From assembly GCA_021287185.1 (NCBI GenBank), contig JAJTAZ010000005.1, positions 62,001-126,000 on the forward strand: DNA of 64,000 nucleotides, read 5' to 3'. Source of the DNA: Burkholderiales bacterium. Its GTDB lineage: Bacteria; Pseudomonadota; Gammaproteobacteria; Burkholderiales; Burkholderiaceae. Positions 38,205 through 50,628 of this stretch are shown here, in pieces (position 1 is the first letter of the stretch; every line of letters starts with the position of its first letter). The notes under the pieces are model-generated. The model did no database searches. It had not been told where the DNA came from and saw only the letters and a program-made list of their open reading frames with translations. Position numbers and translations under genes: made by a program.

Positions 38205-39317
38205 ATGGAATTCGTCAAATGCAATAAAGATACATTTTTGAATCCTTTACAGGTGGTCAGTGGGATTGTTGAACGACGCCATACCCTACCTGTTTTGGCC
38301 AATGTATTAATTCGTAAAGAGGGGCAACAAGTCACCTTAACCAGTACCGATATCGAAATTCAAATCAAAACCAGTTTGACTGTTGAAGGTGAAGCGCAAT
38401 CGGTACAAACCACTGCCAATGCCAAAAAATTATTGGATATTCTGAAATCTTTACCCGATGGCAAAGATGTGAGTTTGAAACTAATTGAATCAAAAATCGC
38501 CATTTCATCAGGAAAAAGTAAATTCAATTTACAAACCTTACCTGCCACCGATTTTCCAGAAATGACGCTTTCGGGTAGTTTTTCTAAAAAATTGGTACTC
38601 AAACAAAAAGCCTTCAAAGAATTGCTCAATAAGACCAATTACGCCATGGCAGTACAAGACATCCGTTACTACCTAAACGGTATGTTGATGATTTTAGAAG
38701 AGCAAAACATCTCAGTGGTTGCAACCGATGGCCACCGTTTGGCATTTGCCAGCGAAATCATTGAAGAGAGTTTGGGTGAAAAAACCGAAGTAATTCTCCC
38801 ACGTAAAACAGTGATGGAATTGCAACGACTGCTCCAAGACACGGACGAGCCGATTACGATTGAAATGGGTGCCAACCAAATTCGTTTTACCTTTAGCGAC
38901 ATTGAACTGACCTCTAAATTGGTTGAGGGTAAATTCCCTGACTATAAAAAAGTCATTCCAATGGATTACACCAATCAGGTCAGCATCAATCGAGTGGCGT
39001 ACCAGCAAGCCTTACAACGCGTGTCGATTTTGAGTAATGAAAAAATCCGTGGGGTGCGTTGCTTGATTGAAGCCAATGCGCTCAAAGTCAGTTCAACCAA
39101 TACCGACCAAGAAAACGCTCAAGAAGAATTGGACATTAATTACAGCGGTGAGCCTTTGGATATTGGGTTCAACGTGTTGTATTTGTTGGATGTTTTGGGC
39201 AATCAAAAAACCGAAAACGTGATTTTAAATTTTGGCGCAGACGCTTCTAAGAGTGTGCTCATTACCGTTAGCGAAGACCCCAGTTTCAAATACGTGGTCA
39301 TGCCGATGCGCATCTAA
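38205..39317 (+). CDS. dnaN: DNA polymerase III sliding clamp (beta subunit)
   Basis: 370 residues, the three-domain ring clamp that tethers polymerase. The N-terminus MEFVKCNKDTFLNPLQVVSG, central TDGHRLAFA and the C-terminal YVVMPMRI are all diagnostic. ATG start at 38205. Standard place after dnaA; gyrB begins 57 bases downstream (recF is absent between them). Confidence 0.98.
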   Translation: MEFVKCNKDTFLNPLQVVSGIVERRHTLPVLANVLIRKEGQQVTLTSTDIEIQIKTSLTVEGEAQSVQTTANAKKLLDILKSLPDGKDVSLKLIESKIAISSGKSKFNLQTLPATDFPEMTLSGSFSKKLVLKQKAFKELLNKTNYAMAVQDIRYYLNGMLMILEEQNISVVATDGHRLAFASEIIEESLGEKTEVILPRKTVMELQRLLQDTDEPITIEMGANQIRFTFSDIELTSKLVEGKFPDYKKVIPMDYTNQVSINRVAYQQALQRVSILSNEKIRGVRCLIEANALKVSSTNTDQENAQEELDINYSGEPLDIGFNVLYLLDVLGNQKTENVILNFGADASKSVLITVSEDPSFKYVVMPMRI

Positions 39318-39341
39318 ATCAAAACCATACAAACTGTTTAA

Positions 39342-41819
<2,478 letters not shown>

Positions 41820-41832
41820 ACGCACCAAAAAC

Positions 41833-41864
41833 AAAAAAGGCCATATCCACTAATGGCCTTTTTT
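41833..41864 (+). terminator. Rho-independent terminator of gyrB
   Basis: ggccat / atggcc stem (41839-41844, 41853-41858) with 8-base loop, six A before and six T after. Confidence 0.85.
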
Positions 41865-41898
41865 ATTTTATGCGTGTGGTGTTCAAACCTCCAAAGCC

Positions 41899-42017
41899 GT
41901 CATTGCGAGCGAATTTATCGCGAAGCAATCCATGGAAATTAAGAGGTCTGATGCGGTATGGATTGCTTCGCTGAAAACAGGTTTATCGTTTTTGTATAAA
42001 CCATCGCTCGCAATGAC
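41899..42017. repeat. 119-bp nested palindromic intergenic element
   Basis: Outer arms gtcattgcgagcga (41899-41912) and tcgctcgcaatgac (42004-42017) are a perfect 14-bp inverted repeat. Inner arms cgaagcaatccat (41921-41933) and atggattgcttcg (41958-41970) are a perfect 13-bp inverted repeat. Together they can fold as a long cruciform. Short repeats of the 'cattgcgagcg...gaagcaatc' kind are scattered in many bacterial genomes, so this looks like a MITE- or REP-like mobile element. No coding frame. Lies between gyrB and the DUF2459 gene. Confidence 0.75.
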
Positions 42018-42064
42018 TGTGGATTGATAAACAAAGCCCTCGTAAAAATCTCCCAACAATTACA

Positions 42065-42784
42065 ATGAACCAACGAAAAATCATCTGGACATGGATACGA
42101 CGCATCAGCTTATCATTCATCCTATTCATACTCGTCTATCTATTGAGTGCAGTGATACTCAGCCGTACCATCGTGCATTCGGATTTTCGCCCCATCCCCG
42201 CTAACCAAGCGGGTATTGATATTTATGTGCGAACCAATGGTGTGCACACCGACTTGATACTACCTGCACAGAGCAGCGAGCGCGACTGGTATCAAATCAT
42301 ACCGCCCGCCGATTTACACCGCACAGAGGATAATACGGTGGGGCAGACCGAATACATCTCGTTTGGCTGGGGGGATAAGGGCTTTTATTTGGATACGCCG
42401 ACTTGGGCGGATTTAAAATTCTCCACTGCCTTTATCGCCGCCACAGGCTTGGGCAGCACCGCCATGCACATAGAGGCAGTCACCACGCCGCAGGTGAGCG
42501 AATCGGTACGCAAAATTCGCATCTCACCCGCACAATTGCAAAAACTCATTGCCCACATTGACCAAAGTTTTGAATACGATGCTCAAGGCAAAATCATCAA
42601 AATCAACACCACCGCCAACTACAACGACCACGATGCGTTTTATGAAGCCATCGGACACTACTCGATATTCACCACCTGCAATCAATGGACGCGCGATGGA
42701 TTGTCAGAAGCGGGGATTAGAACCTCGGCGTTCGCACCTTTGGATGATGGGGTGATGCGGCCGTTGGGTGAGATAGTGCCGTAG
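42065..42784 (+). CDS. DUF2459 (TIGR02117) family protein
   Basis: 239 residues. One N-terminal membrane segment (about 14-33, LSFILFILVYLLSAVIL), then a periplasmic domain with family motifs GVHTDLILP, FGWGDKGFYL and TTCNQWTRDGL. The Cys/His/Asp set resembles a cysteine-hydrolase-like arrangement, but no activity is established. Single gene; its stop overlaps the left end of the next repeat element. Confidence 0.85.
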   Translation: MNQRKIIWTWIRRISLSFILFILVYLLSAVILSRTIVHSDFRPIPANQAGIDIYVRTNGVHTDLILPAQSSERDWYQIIPPADLHRTEDNTVGQTEYISFGWGDKGFYLDTPTWADLKFSTAFIAATGLGSTAMHIEAVTTPQVSESVRKIRISPAQLQKLIAHIDQSFEYDAQGKIIKINTTANYNDHDAFYEAIGHYSIFTTCNQWTRDGLSEAGIRTSAFAPLDDGVMRPLGEIVP

Positions 42785-42878
42785 GTTGGCGTTAGGGAGG
42801 AGCATTGCCAAGTAAAATCCAACAATGATCGCACAGCATGAACGTTGGGGTTAGCAAAAACGACTCATCCCAACCTAC
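42781..42878. repeat. 98-bp element bounded by 9-bp inverted repeats
   Basis: gtaggttgg (42781-42789) and ccaacctac (42870-42878) are perfect inverted repeats. Similar 'gtaggttgggtta' units are common intergenic repeats in many bacteria. The left end overlaps the DUF2459 stop codon; the right end lies 47 bases before the nuclease-STAND gene. It may mark an old insertion edge. Confidence 0.45.
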
Positions 42879-42925
42879 TTGTTGGTTTATCATGAACTTC
42901 CAGCATATGGATAGGAGCTATGCCG

Positions 42926-44278
42926 ATGTCTAATTACGACTTTCGACAGTTAAATGACAAAGAATTTGAGGGTTTTTGTACAGACCTTCTGGGGGTTGCG
43001 CTTGGATGCAGAATCGAAAGATTCAAACCAGGAAGGGACTCTGGCGTTGATGGGCGATACTTTTCAAGTTCAGGCAACGAAGTAATACTTCAATGCAAGC
43101 ATTGGAGTAATACGCCAATTGGAAGTCTAATTCGTGAGCTTGAGAAAAGCGAAAAACCGAAGTTAGACAAGTTGAAGCCCAAGAAATATCTATTGGCTGT
43201 ATCAAACCCTCTCTCACGCTCTGACAAGAAAAAAATATTCGGTGCTCTATCCCCATATATTTCATCAGAAGGTGACATATATGGAAAAGAAGATCTGAAT
43301 GACCTTTTGAATAAATACACTGAGGTCGAAAGACGACACTATAAACTGTGGTTACACAGCGCTTCCGTACTGTCACATATCTTTAACAGCGCATTAATAG
43401 GCAGAAGCAGGTATTCCTTAGAGGAAATAATTCATTCATCTAGGATGTACGCAATTACCTCTAACCATGATTCAGCGCTAAATATACTAGAGAAACTGAG
43501 GGTTTTGATTATCTCAGGCGACCCAGGAGTCGGTAAAACCACACTGGCAAATCATCTTTGTTTAAAGTACGTTGCTGAAGGATATGAATACTACAAAATT
43601 TCTGATGAAATTAAAGAAGTGGAGTTAGTTTTCAATTCGAGTGCCAAGCAAATATTTTATTTCGATGACTTCCTTGGCCGAAATTATCTTGATGCGTTGC
43701 GTGGACACGAAGGAAGTCAGGTAACGCAATTTATAAGGCGTGTTTCTGCAAACAAGAACATGCGTTTTGTTCTTACTTCAAGAAGCACAATCTTAAACCA
43801 AGGAAAGTTTCTCATAGACAATTTCGAGCATGACAATCTGAAGCGAAATGAGTTTGAGTTAAGAATAAAGTCTCTATCAGAAATAGATAAAGCAAAAATA
43901 TTATACAACCACATTTATCATTCTGGTATTGAAAGCAATTATGTAGAACAGCTATATATTGACAGGAGATATAGATCTGTAATTTCTCATCGAAATTTCA
44001 ATCCTCGACTAATAAACTACATAACGGATCCAACGAGGCTGGAGACTTGCGCAGCTGATAACTATTGGCAGTATGTGGTCGCATCTCTGAATGATCCTTC
44101 TCAGATCTGGGAGAACCCATTTGGTGCACAATTAGATGACTTTGGTAGAGTGCTGGTTCTATTGGTCGTTCTGCATGGATATGCAATCCATGAAAGCCAA
44201 TTGGCAGAGGCGTATCAGCGCTTTGTATCGTTACCGAGTAGCCAAAGCTTGCAAGGCATGAAGGGAATATCTGACTAA
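42926..44278 (+). CDS. Mrr-like nuclease / STAND NTPase fusion, N-terminal fragment of a frameshifted gene
   Basis: 450 residues from ATG 42926 (aggag 8 bases upstream; ATG 42920 is too close to it). Residues 1-90: restriction-nuclease-like fold of Mrr type, with Glu13, Asp42 (GVDG) and Gln56/Lys58 (LQCKHW) as the expected active-site set. About 190-360: STAND/AAA-like NTPase, Walker A GDPGVGKTT at 198-206, Walker B IFYFDD at 243-248, and VLTSRST sensor. This combination is seen in predicted antiphage (Avs-like, nSTAND) proteins. The frame ends in SD-stop at 44278, but the next frame continues without a break. Rare AGA/AGG/ATA codons and low GC mark it as foreign. Loss of one G at 44263-44265 would restore a 750-residue protein. 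Confidence 0.75.
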   Translation: MSNYDFRQLNDKEFEGFCTDLLGVALGCRIERFKPGRDSGVDGRYFSSSGNEVILQCKHWSNTPIGSLIRELEKSEKPKLDKLKPKKYLLAVSNPLSRSDKKKIFGALSPYISSEGDIYGKEDLNDLLNKYTEVERRHYKLWLHSASVLSHIFNSALIGRSRYSLEEIIHSSRMYAITSNHDSALNILEKLRVLIISGDPGVGKTTLANHLCLKYVAEGYEYYKISDEIKEVELVFNSSAKQIFYFDDFLGRNYLDALRGHEGSQVTQFIRRVSANKNMRFVLTSRSTILNQGKFLIDNFEHDNLKRNEFELRIKSLSEIDKAKILYNHIYHSGIESNYVEQLYIDRRYRSVISHRNFNPRLINYITDPTRLETCAADNYWQYVVASLNDPSQIWENPFGAQLDDFGRVLVLLVVLHGYAIHESQLAEAYQRFVSLPSSQSLQGMKGISD

Positions 44279-45176
44279 CTTGCGTCTATTAACAGGGTCG
44301 TTCCTAAATAGAACGATTTCTTCCACAGGGATGAAAAGTATAGATCTTTTCAACCCTTCAATTGGTGACTATGTTTTGAAGCGATATTCGCGAGATGTGG
44401 CATTAATTCAAATAGCAATGCTGTGCCTTAGAACGACGATGTCCTTATACACGCTAATGAGCTTGAAGAGAGAGGAGCATATTTCACTAAATCAGACCAA
44501 GCAGATTTGTTGCGCCCTTCTCAAAAACGCGTGCGTTTGTGACTTTGAGGGATTCTATGATTCTTACATATCATACATGATTCGAACATACATAGATTTG
44601 TTTGGTGACGATGCCAGAGAAGAACCAAGAATTTTGATCGCGCTACAGCGCCTGATAAAGGCGGAAGATGGGGTAAGTGAAGATTTATACGTTGTAATAA
44701 AGTGGGCAGTAGAGGTTGGTTTAGTCACGTCAGAAAGCGCAGCATTTTTTGTTAAGAAACATTATGAATCGGCAAGCGACGATGACGAAATTAGATCGAT
44801 ATTTGAACTTCTCGGTCAGGTAGCCGAGGAATCTGATGAATACTTGTCTGTGGCTGACGAAGTGAAAACCTACGTCATTGGTCTCGTTTCTGAAAACTTT
44901 TCCGAGTACATTGAAACGAGTGATGCTTTCTGTAAAGTACAGTATGATGACCATCATCAGGCAACAATAGAAATTGAGTATCTTATCGAGAAAAAGCTGA
45001 ATGATCTTGGAATCGCATATGAACAGTCAGACATATCCGAGATAATCGGTAATTACGACATTGCATACGAGTTAGAAATGTATTTTATAAATTCCCACGA
45101 CGAAGATATAGACAGAGTTCATTCCCCACGAGACTTTGACGTAGATGAAATAGATGATCTTTTTGAGAAGGGGTAG
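44262..45176 (+). CDS. C-terminal part of the frameshifted nuclease-STAND protein
   Basis: The frame is open from 44262 (just after a TGA); a TTG at 44280 is the first possible start, which would give 298 residues. The sequence begins EYLTNLRLLTGSFL and then FNPSIGDYVLKRYS, the usual segment that follows the NTPase core in this family, so this is a continuation of the upstream reading frame, not a separate gene. The rest is helix-rich and increasingly acidic (SDDDEIRS, HDEDIDR), probably a sensor or protein-interaction domain. No ribosome-binding site is seen in front. A terminator follows. Confidence 0.7.
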   Translation, partial: REYLTNLRLLTGSFLNRTISSTGMKSIDLFNPSIGDYVLKRYSRDVALIQIAMLCLRTTMSLYTLMSLKREEHISLNQTKQICCALLKNACVCDFEGFYDSYISYMIRTYIDLFGDDAREEPRILIALQRLIKAEDGVSEDLYVVIKWAVEVGLVTSESAAFFVKKHYESASDDDEIRSIFELLGQVAEESDEYLSVADEVKTYVIGLVSENFSEYIETSDAFCKVQYDDHHQATIEIEYLIEKKLNDLGIAYEQSDISEIIGNYDIAYELEMYFINSHDEDIDRVHSPRDFDVDEIDDLFEKG

Positions 45177-45230
45177 AAACACTCTCCACGTCATTCGGTT
45201 TTATTTTCAAAGTGTAAATCGCAAGCTAGT

Positions 45231-45271
45231 AGGGCGCGATTCGCTATCGCTCATGGCGCCCTGCATTTTTT
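45231..45271 (+). terminator. Rho-independent terminator after the nuclease-STAND gene
   Basis: agggcgc (45231-45237) pairs with gcgccct (45256-45262); the 18-base loop can form a small inner stem; six T follow shortly (45266-45271). Placed between convergent genes. Confidence 0.65.
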
Positions 45272-45275
45272 CACA

Positions 45276-46805
45276 TCACTCCGCCAGATGCCGCTCCTGC
45301 CGACTTTGCCCGTGTTTGGCTTTTTGCGTGCGCGTCTGCACGGTCAAGCCACGCGTCATCCACGGTAGTTTGCCCTGCACGCCACTGGCGATGTAGTCGG
45401 TGGTGATGGCATCTCGGATGTGTTCGGTGTGCTCAAGATTGCGGGCGGTGAGCCAATTCGCCACCTCGATGTAGAGTTGTTCCAAAGCGATGCTGTGGCT
45501 GCGTTGCCATTGCGCTTTGAGATGCAAGGTTAAATCATAAAATCGTTCATACGGTTGATTGGAAACAATCATTGGCAGGGTTTGGGTGAAACGTCCTGAG
45601 TTGGCAATGTGATCCCAGTATTTGGCAAACAGTTTAAAGTCTGCCAATTCTTGTGCGCTGACATCGATATTCTCTAAAATTTCATACGGTGGCGCGTCCG
45701 CGTAGCGCATGGCAAAGTCTGCGGTGTGGCGCGTAATCGGTGTGCCGCGCAGACGCTTGAGTATTCCCAGTTGAATTTCATGTGCGCCCCAAGTGTAAAG
45801 CTCGTTAAATCCTTGGGCGAAACTCGCCATCGTCTCCGAGGGCAGACCCGCAATTAAATCCACGTGTAGATGCGCGTGGCTCTGTGTGCGCAACCATTCG
45901 ACGTTTTCGCGCGCTTTGATGAGGTTGGTTTTGCGCGAGATGTGTTTTTGCACCGTTGGGTTGAGGGTTTGGATGCCGACTTCAAACTGTAAAGTCCCCG
46001 CGGGAAATTGCGCGATGGCGGTTTTCAGCACATCGGGCAGATGGTCGGGTACGACTTCAAAGTGCACAAACACGGGGTCATCGGGCTGGGCATGGATTTT
46101 TCCTAAGAAAAAGTCCAATATACGCCGTCCTGTTTCGGGTTTGAGGTTAAAGGTTCTGTCCACGAATTTAAATGTGCGCGCACCGCATTGATACAGTCTG
46201 TCCATTTCAGCCAAAAAGGCTTCCAACGGAAATGCCCAAGCGGTTTTATCCAAACTCGACAAACAGAACTCGCATTTAAACGGGCAGCCGCGCGAGGCTT
46301 CGACATAGATATTGCGCGTGGCCAAATCTTTGTCGGTGTAAAAGTCATAAGGTAATTTTAAATCAGCAAGTTTGGCTTGCTCACCGATGTGGACTTTCAT
46401 CAAGGGTTTGGGTCCGTGGATGATTTGTGTGAGTAGTTTGGGTAAAGTGACTTCGCCCCAACCCGTGATGACGTAATCGGCGAGTTGGCAAATCGCTTGC
46501 GCGTCATACTCATACGAGACTTCAGGACCGCCGACAATCAGCACCACTTCAGGCGCGGTTTCTCGGATGGCCTGCATCAGCGCGAGGGTCTCGTTGACAT
46601 TCCAAATATACACGCCAAAGCCAATCACGCGCGGCGCGTGCGCGAGCAACTCATCGCGCATTTTATTCACATCCGATTTGATGGTGTATTCGATGAGTTG
46701 GGTGTGTGATTCAAACTCGCCCAAATTCGCCATCAAATAGCGCAAACCGAGCGAAGCATGGGAGTAACGGGCGTTGAGGGTGGACAGGATAATCATGTCG
46801 CGCAT
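45276..46805 (-). CDS. B12-binding-like radical SAM protein (DUF4080-type)
   Basis: 509 residues. N-terminal cobalamin-binding-like domain (1-130, GFGVYIWNVNETLA, VGGPEVSYEY), then a radical SAM domain with the cluster-binding Cys174, Cys178, Cys181 in SRGCPFKCEFC, and a C-terminal DUF4080-type part. The reaction is unknown. Alternative start ATG at 46796. It ends next to the nuclease-STAND terminator. No clear partner gene nearby. Confidence 0.85.
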   Translation of the reverse strand: MRDMIILSTLNARYSHASLGLRYLMANLGEFESHTQLIEYTIKSDVNKMRDELLAHAPRVIGFGVYIWNVNETLALMQAIRETAPEVVLIVGGPEVSYEYDAQAICQLADYVITGWGEVTLPKLLTQIIHGPKPLMKVHIGEQAKLADLKLPYDFYTDKDLATRNIYVEASRGCPFKCEFCLSSLDKTAWAFPLEAFLAEMDRLYQCGARTFKFVDRTFNLKPETGRRILDFFLGKIHAQPDDPVFVHFEVVPDHLPDVLKTAIAQFPAGTLQFEVGIQTLNPTVQKHISRKTNLIKARENVEWLRTQSHAHLHVDLIAGLPSETMASFAQGFNELYTWGAHEIQLGILKRLRGTPITRHTADFAMRYADAPPYEILENIDVSAQELADFKLFAKYWDHIANSGRFTQTLPMIVSNQPYERFYDLTLHLKAQWQRSHSIALEQLYIEVANWLTARNLEHTEHIRDAITTDYIASGVQGKLPWMTRGLTVQTRTQKAKHGQSRQERHLAE

Positions 46806-46860
46806 TATAAACGTTTGCGTGATAAACCATTAAACCATTGAAGAGTGGTTAGGTCTTCCC

Positions 46861-47184
46861 TTAAGGCTGATGTTCTAAATCCTGCAATAAATCAGGTGCG
46901 AACATATCATTTTGAATGCGGTCTATGGTGATGGTTTTATGACAGTCAATTTTGATGCTTTCGCGCACCCGACAGCAGCACGGCAAAATTTCATCGGCGG
47001 CGGTAAACGCCAAAGGCGGCTCAGGGTAGTCAACGCTACCGACCAAAATTTTGACCCGACACGCACCGCAATAGCCGCTGCGACATTGGTATTCAACCTC
47101 GTGTCCTGTGCGCTCCAATCCTTCGAGTAGGGTTTCGTCGGCGTTCAGTTCAAACACGCCGTCCGCCGTGAAAATCATCGTCAT
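46861..47184 (-). CDS. 2Fe-2S ferredoxin, YfaE-like
   Basis: 107 residues. Plant-type ferredoxin fold with Cys34, Cys39, Cys42 (CRSGYCGAC) and a Cys in LPCCCR near 70. In E. coli YfaE repairs the diferric-tyrosyl cofactor of NrdB; gene order nrdA-nrdB-yfaE supports the same role. The start ATG overlaps the nrdB stop (TAATG), so they are translationally coupled. Confidence 0.92.
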   Translation of the reverse strand: MTMIFTADGVFELNADETLLEGLERTGHEVEYQCRSGYCGACRVKILVGSVDYPEPPLAFTAADEILPCCCRVRESIKIDCHKTITIDRIQNDMFAPDLLQDLEHQP

Positions 47185-48323
47185 TACAATTCAAATGCAC
47201 TCAAATCTTGCGTACTCATATCCGTGCTGATTTGTCCGACCAAGTACGAGCTGACCTCGACTTCTTGCGGTGCGACCTGTACATTGTCCGAGGACAACCA
47301 CGCATTGATCCACGGTATCGGGTTGTGCGTGGCGTGGGGAAAGGCGGATTTCAGCCCGACCGAACCCATGCGCAGGTGGGTGACGTATTCGATGTACTGC
47401 GCCAAAATGTCTTTGTTCAAACCAATCATCGAGCCGTCTTTGAATAAATACTCTGCCCATGCTTTTTCTTGCTCGGCAGCGCGTTTGAATAATTCAAAAC
47501 ACTCGGGCTCGCATTCTTGGGCAACCGCCACCATTTCGGGGTCGTCCTGTCCAGTGCGCATGAGGTTCAAAATATGCTGCGTGCCCGTGAGGTGCAGGGC
47601 TTCGTCACGCGCAATCAGGCGAATGATTTTGGCATTGCCCTCCATGAGTTCGCGTTCAGCAAAGGCAAATGAGCAGGCAAAACTGACGTAAAAACGAATT
47701 GCTTCAAGCGCGTTCACACTCATCAGGCACAGATACAAACGTTTTTTCAGGGTGTGTAAATTCACGGTTACTGATGTGCCGTTGACCTCATAAACGCCCT
47801 CGCCGAACATTTGATAAATTTGGGTCGCGTGGATTAAATCATCGTAGTACACCGAGATTTCTTGCGCGCGCTCAATGATGTGTTGGTTGCGCACGATGTC
47901 ATCAAACACCACCGTGGGTTCGTTGACAATATTGCGGATGATGTGGGTGTAGGAACGCGAGTGTAGGGTCTCGGAGAACGACCATGTTTCTATCCATGTT
48001 TCCAATTCGGGTATGGATACGATGGGCAGCAGGGCGATGTTTGGGCTGCGTCCTTGAATCGAGTCCAACAGACTTTGGTATTTAAGGTTGCTGATGAAGA
48101 TGTGTTTTTCGTGCTCAGGCAGGGCTTGGTAGTCGGCTCGGTCTTGAGAAATATCGACTTCCTCGGGTCGCCAAAAAAACGACAGTTGTTTTTCAATCAG
48201 CTTTTCAAAAATCGGATGCTTTTGTTGGTCATAGCGCGCGACATTGACGTTTTGACCAAAAAACATCGGCTCTGCCATTTGGTTGTTGGGCGTTTGGCAA
48301 AAGGTGCTGTAGGTTGAACTCAT
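47184..48323 (-). CDS. nrdB: Ribonucleotide reductase class Ia, beta subunit
   Basis: Holds the diiron-tyrosyl radical. 379 residues from ATG 48323, with aagga 5 bases upstream; the open frame extends 42 codons further upstream without conserved sequence. Seen: [18 protein letters not shown] at the N-terminus, [12 protein letters not shown], the diiron-ligand helices ([25 protein letters not shown]), and the C-terminal [16 protein letters not shown] tail that docks with NrdA. Twenty-two bases after nrdA. Confidence 0.96.
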   Translation of the reverse strand: MSSTYSTFCQTPNNQMAEPMFFGQNVNVARYDQQKHPIFEKLIEKQLSFFWRPEEVDISQDRADYQALPEHEKHIFISNLKYQSLLDSIQGRSPNIALLPIVSIPELETWIETWSFSETLHSRSYTHIIRNIVNEPTVVFDDIVRNQHIIERAQEISVYYDDLIHATQIYQMFGEGVYEVNGTSVTVNLHTLKKRLYLCLMSVNALEAIRFYVSFACSFAFAERELMEGNAKIIRLIARDEALHLTGTQHILNLMRTGQDDPEMVAVAQECEPECFELFKRAAEQEKAWAEYLFKDGSMIGLNKDILAQYIEYVTHLRMGSVGLKSAFPHATHNPIPWINAWLSSDNVQVAPQEVEVSSYLVGQISTDMSTQDLSAFEL

Positions 48324-48345
48324 GGTTGTCCTTAATGATATCGAC

Positions 48346-50619
48346 TTAGATTTTGCACGCGCCCGATGCGCAATCATCCTCTGGCGCATCCGTCTGTGCA
48401 TCGTCCGCACCATCGCGGGTGTTGTGGTAATACAGGGTTTTGAGCCCATATTTATACGCCGTGAGCAAATCAGTTAAGAGTTGTTTCATCGGCACGCGCC
48501 CATCGGCAAAACGCTGCGGGTCGTAGTTGGTATTGGCTGAAATCGACTGGTCCACGAATTTTTGCATCACACCCACGAGTTTTAGATAACCATTGTTGTT
48601 CGGCATTTGCCACAGCAACTCGTATTGGTTTTTCAGGCGTTCGTATTCGGGCACGACTTGTTTGAGCACGCCGTCTTTCGAGGATTTGACCGTGACCAAA
48701 CCGCGCGGCGGCTCGATGCCATTGGTCGCGTTGGCGATTTGGCTTGAGGTTTCAGACGGCATGAGCGCGGTCAGCGTACTGTTGCGCAAACCGTGCGCGA
48801 GGATGTCGGCACGCAAACCTTCCCAATCGCAATGTAAAGGCTCGGTGCAAATGCCGTCCATGTCTTTTTTGTAGGTGTCAATCGGCAAAACCCCTTGCGC
48901 ATAGGTGGTCTCGTCAAAACCTGTGCATGTGCCGAGCTCACGTGCGAGTTGATTGGACGCACGCAACAGATGGTATTGCAATGCCTCGAAGGTGCGGTGG
49001 GTCAATGCCAGCGCGGAGTCATCCGAGTAACGCACGCCGTTTTTCGCTAAATAATACGCGTAGTTAATCACGCCCACGCCCAAGGCGCGGCGGCGCATGG
49101 TCGAGGTGTATGCCGCTTTGACGGGGTAGTCCTGATAGTCCAGCAGCGCATCCAAAGCGCGCACCAATAAATCCGCCAAATCGGCCAACTCAGATAAATC
49201 CTCAATTGCGCCGAGGTTAACTGCCGATAGCGTACACAGCGCAATTTCGCCGTTTTCATCATTGATGTCGCTCAGTGGTTTTGTCGGTAAAGAAATTTCC
49301 AAACACAGATTGGATTGGCGCACAGGCGCGAGCGCGGGATTAAACGGGCTGTGGGTGTTGCAGTGATCGACGTTTTGGATGTAAATGCGCCCTGTGTTGG
49401 CGCGCTCTTGCATCATCAGTCCAAATAATTCCAATGCCGAAATGGTTTTTTTGCGGATGGCGGCATCGGCCTCGTACTGCGCATACAGTTGTTCAAAACG
49501 CGCTTGATTGGCAAAAAACGCTTCGTACAAATCGGGCACATCGTGCGGTGAAAACAGTGTGATGTCTTGATTTTGAATCAAGCGTTGGTACATGGTTTTG
49601 TTCAACTGCACGCCATAGTCCATGTGGCGCACGCGGTTCTCTTCCACGCCGCGGTTGTTTTTCAGCACCAATAAGGATTCGACCTCCAAATGCCACAAGG
49701 GGTAAAACACCGTTGCCGCGCCGCCACGCACACCACCTTGCGAGCAGCATTTGACCGCAGTTTGAAAGTGTTTATAAAACGGGATACAGCCCGTATGCTG
49801 GGCTTCGCCATTGCGAATCGGGCTGCCAATGGCGCGAATGCGTCCTGCGTTGATGCCGATGCCTGCGCGTTGCGAGACGTATTTGACGATGGCACTGGCG
49901 GTGGCGTTGATGGAATCCAAACTGTCGCCGCATTCAATCAGCACGCACGAACTGAATTGACGCGAGGGTGTGCGCACCCCAGACATGATGGGCGTGGGCA
50001 AAGAGATTTTAAAGGTTGAGACCGCATGGTAAAAGCGCAACACGTAACTCAAGCGCGTAGCCGCAGGGTAGTGGGCGAACAAACACATTGCCACCAACAT
50101 GTACAAAAACTGCGGGCTTTCAAACACTTTTTTAGTCACGCGGTCTTGCACCAAATATTTGCCTTCGAGTTGCTTGACGGCGGCGTAGGCAAAGCATAAA
50201 TCACGCTCGTGCACCAGTGCTTGATTTAGTTGCTCAAACTCATCGGGCGTGTAGTCGCGCAGCAGATGCGCATCGTATTTGCCTTGTTCGGTCAAGCGTG
50301 TGACATGGTCGAACAAATGCGGTGGTTCGTATTGACCAAAAGCGATTTTACGCAAATGAAAAATCGCCAAACGCGCTGCCAAGTATTGGTAATCGGGAAA
50401 CTCAAGGCTGATTAAATCAGCCGCCGCTTTGATGAGGGTTGAATGGATGTCGGCAGTGCGAATGCCATCATAAAATTGTATGCGCGCTTTGAGTTCAACT
50501 TGCGAGACCGACACATTTAAATCCTGTGCCGCCCACGTGATGACGCGGTGGATTTTTTCTAAGTCGATGGGTTCTTGGCGACCGTCTCGTTTGGTCACAA
50601 GGAGGGTTGGGGTGTTCAT
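48346..50619 (-). CDS. nrdA: Ribonucleotide reductase class Ia, alpha subunit
   Basis: Reduces ribonucleoside diphosphates. 757 residues. N-terminal ATP-cone (about 5-95, [19 protein letters not shown]) for overall-activity control, the catalytic barrel with Cys in [12 protein letters not shown] and CLEISLPT, the radical-chain tyrosines toward the C-terminus, and the CASGACKI redox tail. All key parts present. It has a 260-base leader with a striking inverted-repeat arrangement. No NrdR box recognised. Confidence 0.97.
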   Translation of the reverse strand: MNTPTLLVTKRDGRQEPIDLEKIHRVITWAAQDLNVSVSQVELKARIQFYDGIRTADIHSTLIKAAADLISLEFPDYQYLAARLAIFHLRKIAFGQYEPPHLFDHVTRLTEQGKYDAHLLRDYTPDEFEQLNQALVHERDLCFAYAAVKQLEGKYLVQDRVTKKVFESPQFLYMLVAMCLFAHYPAATRLSYVLRFYHAVSTFKISLPTPIMSGVRTPSRQFSSCVLIECGDSLDSINATASAIVKYVSQRAGIGINAGRIRAIGSPIRNGEAQHTGCIPFYKHFQTAVKCCSQGGVRGGAATVFYPLWHLEVESLLVLKNNRGVEENRVRHMDYGVQLNKTMYQRLIQNQDITLFSPHDVPDLYEAFFANQARFEQLYAQYEADAAIRKKTISALELFGLMMQERANTGRIYIQNVDHCNTHSPFNPALAPVRQSNLCLEISLPTKPLSDINDENGEIALCTLSAVNLGAIEDLSELADLADLLVRALDALLDYQDYPVKAAYTSTMRRRALGVGVINYAYYLAKNGVRYSDDSALALTHRTFEALQYHLLRASNQLARELGTCTGFDETTYAQGVLPIDTYKKDMDGICTEPLHCDWEGLRADILAHGLRNSTLTALMPSETSSQIANATNGIEPPRGLVTVKSSKDGVLKQVVPEYERLKNQYELLWQMPNNNGYLKLVGVMQKFVDQSISANTNYDPQRFADGRVPMKQLLTDLLTAYKYGLKTLYYHNTRDGADDAQTDAPEDDCASGACKI

Positions 50620-50628
50620 GAGCGTGAA

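Noticed and set aside
44280..45176. Separate gene with TTG start
   Set aside because: No ribosome-binding site, and its first residues are the middle of a known protein family, so it is a frameshifted continuation.
48324..48449. 42-codon upstream extension of nrdB
   Set aside because: Runs into nrdA, has no conserved residues, and ATG 48323 has a good ribosome-binding site.
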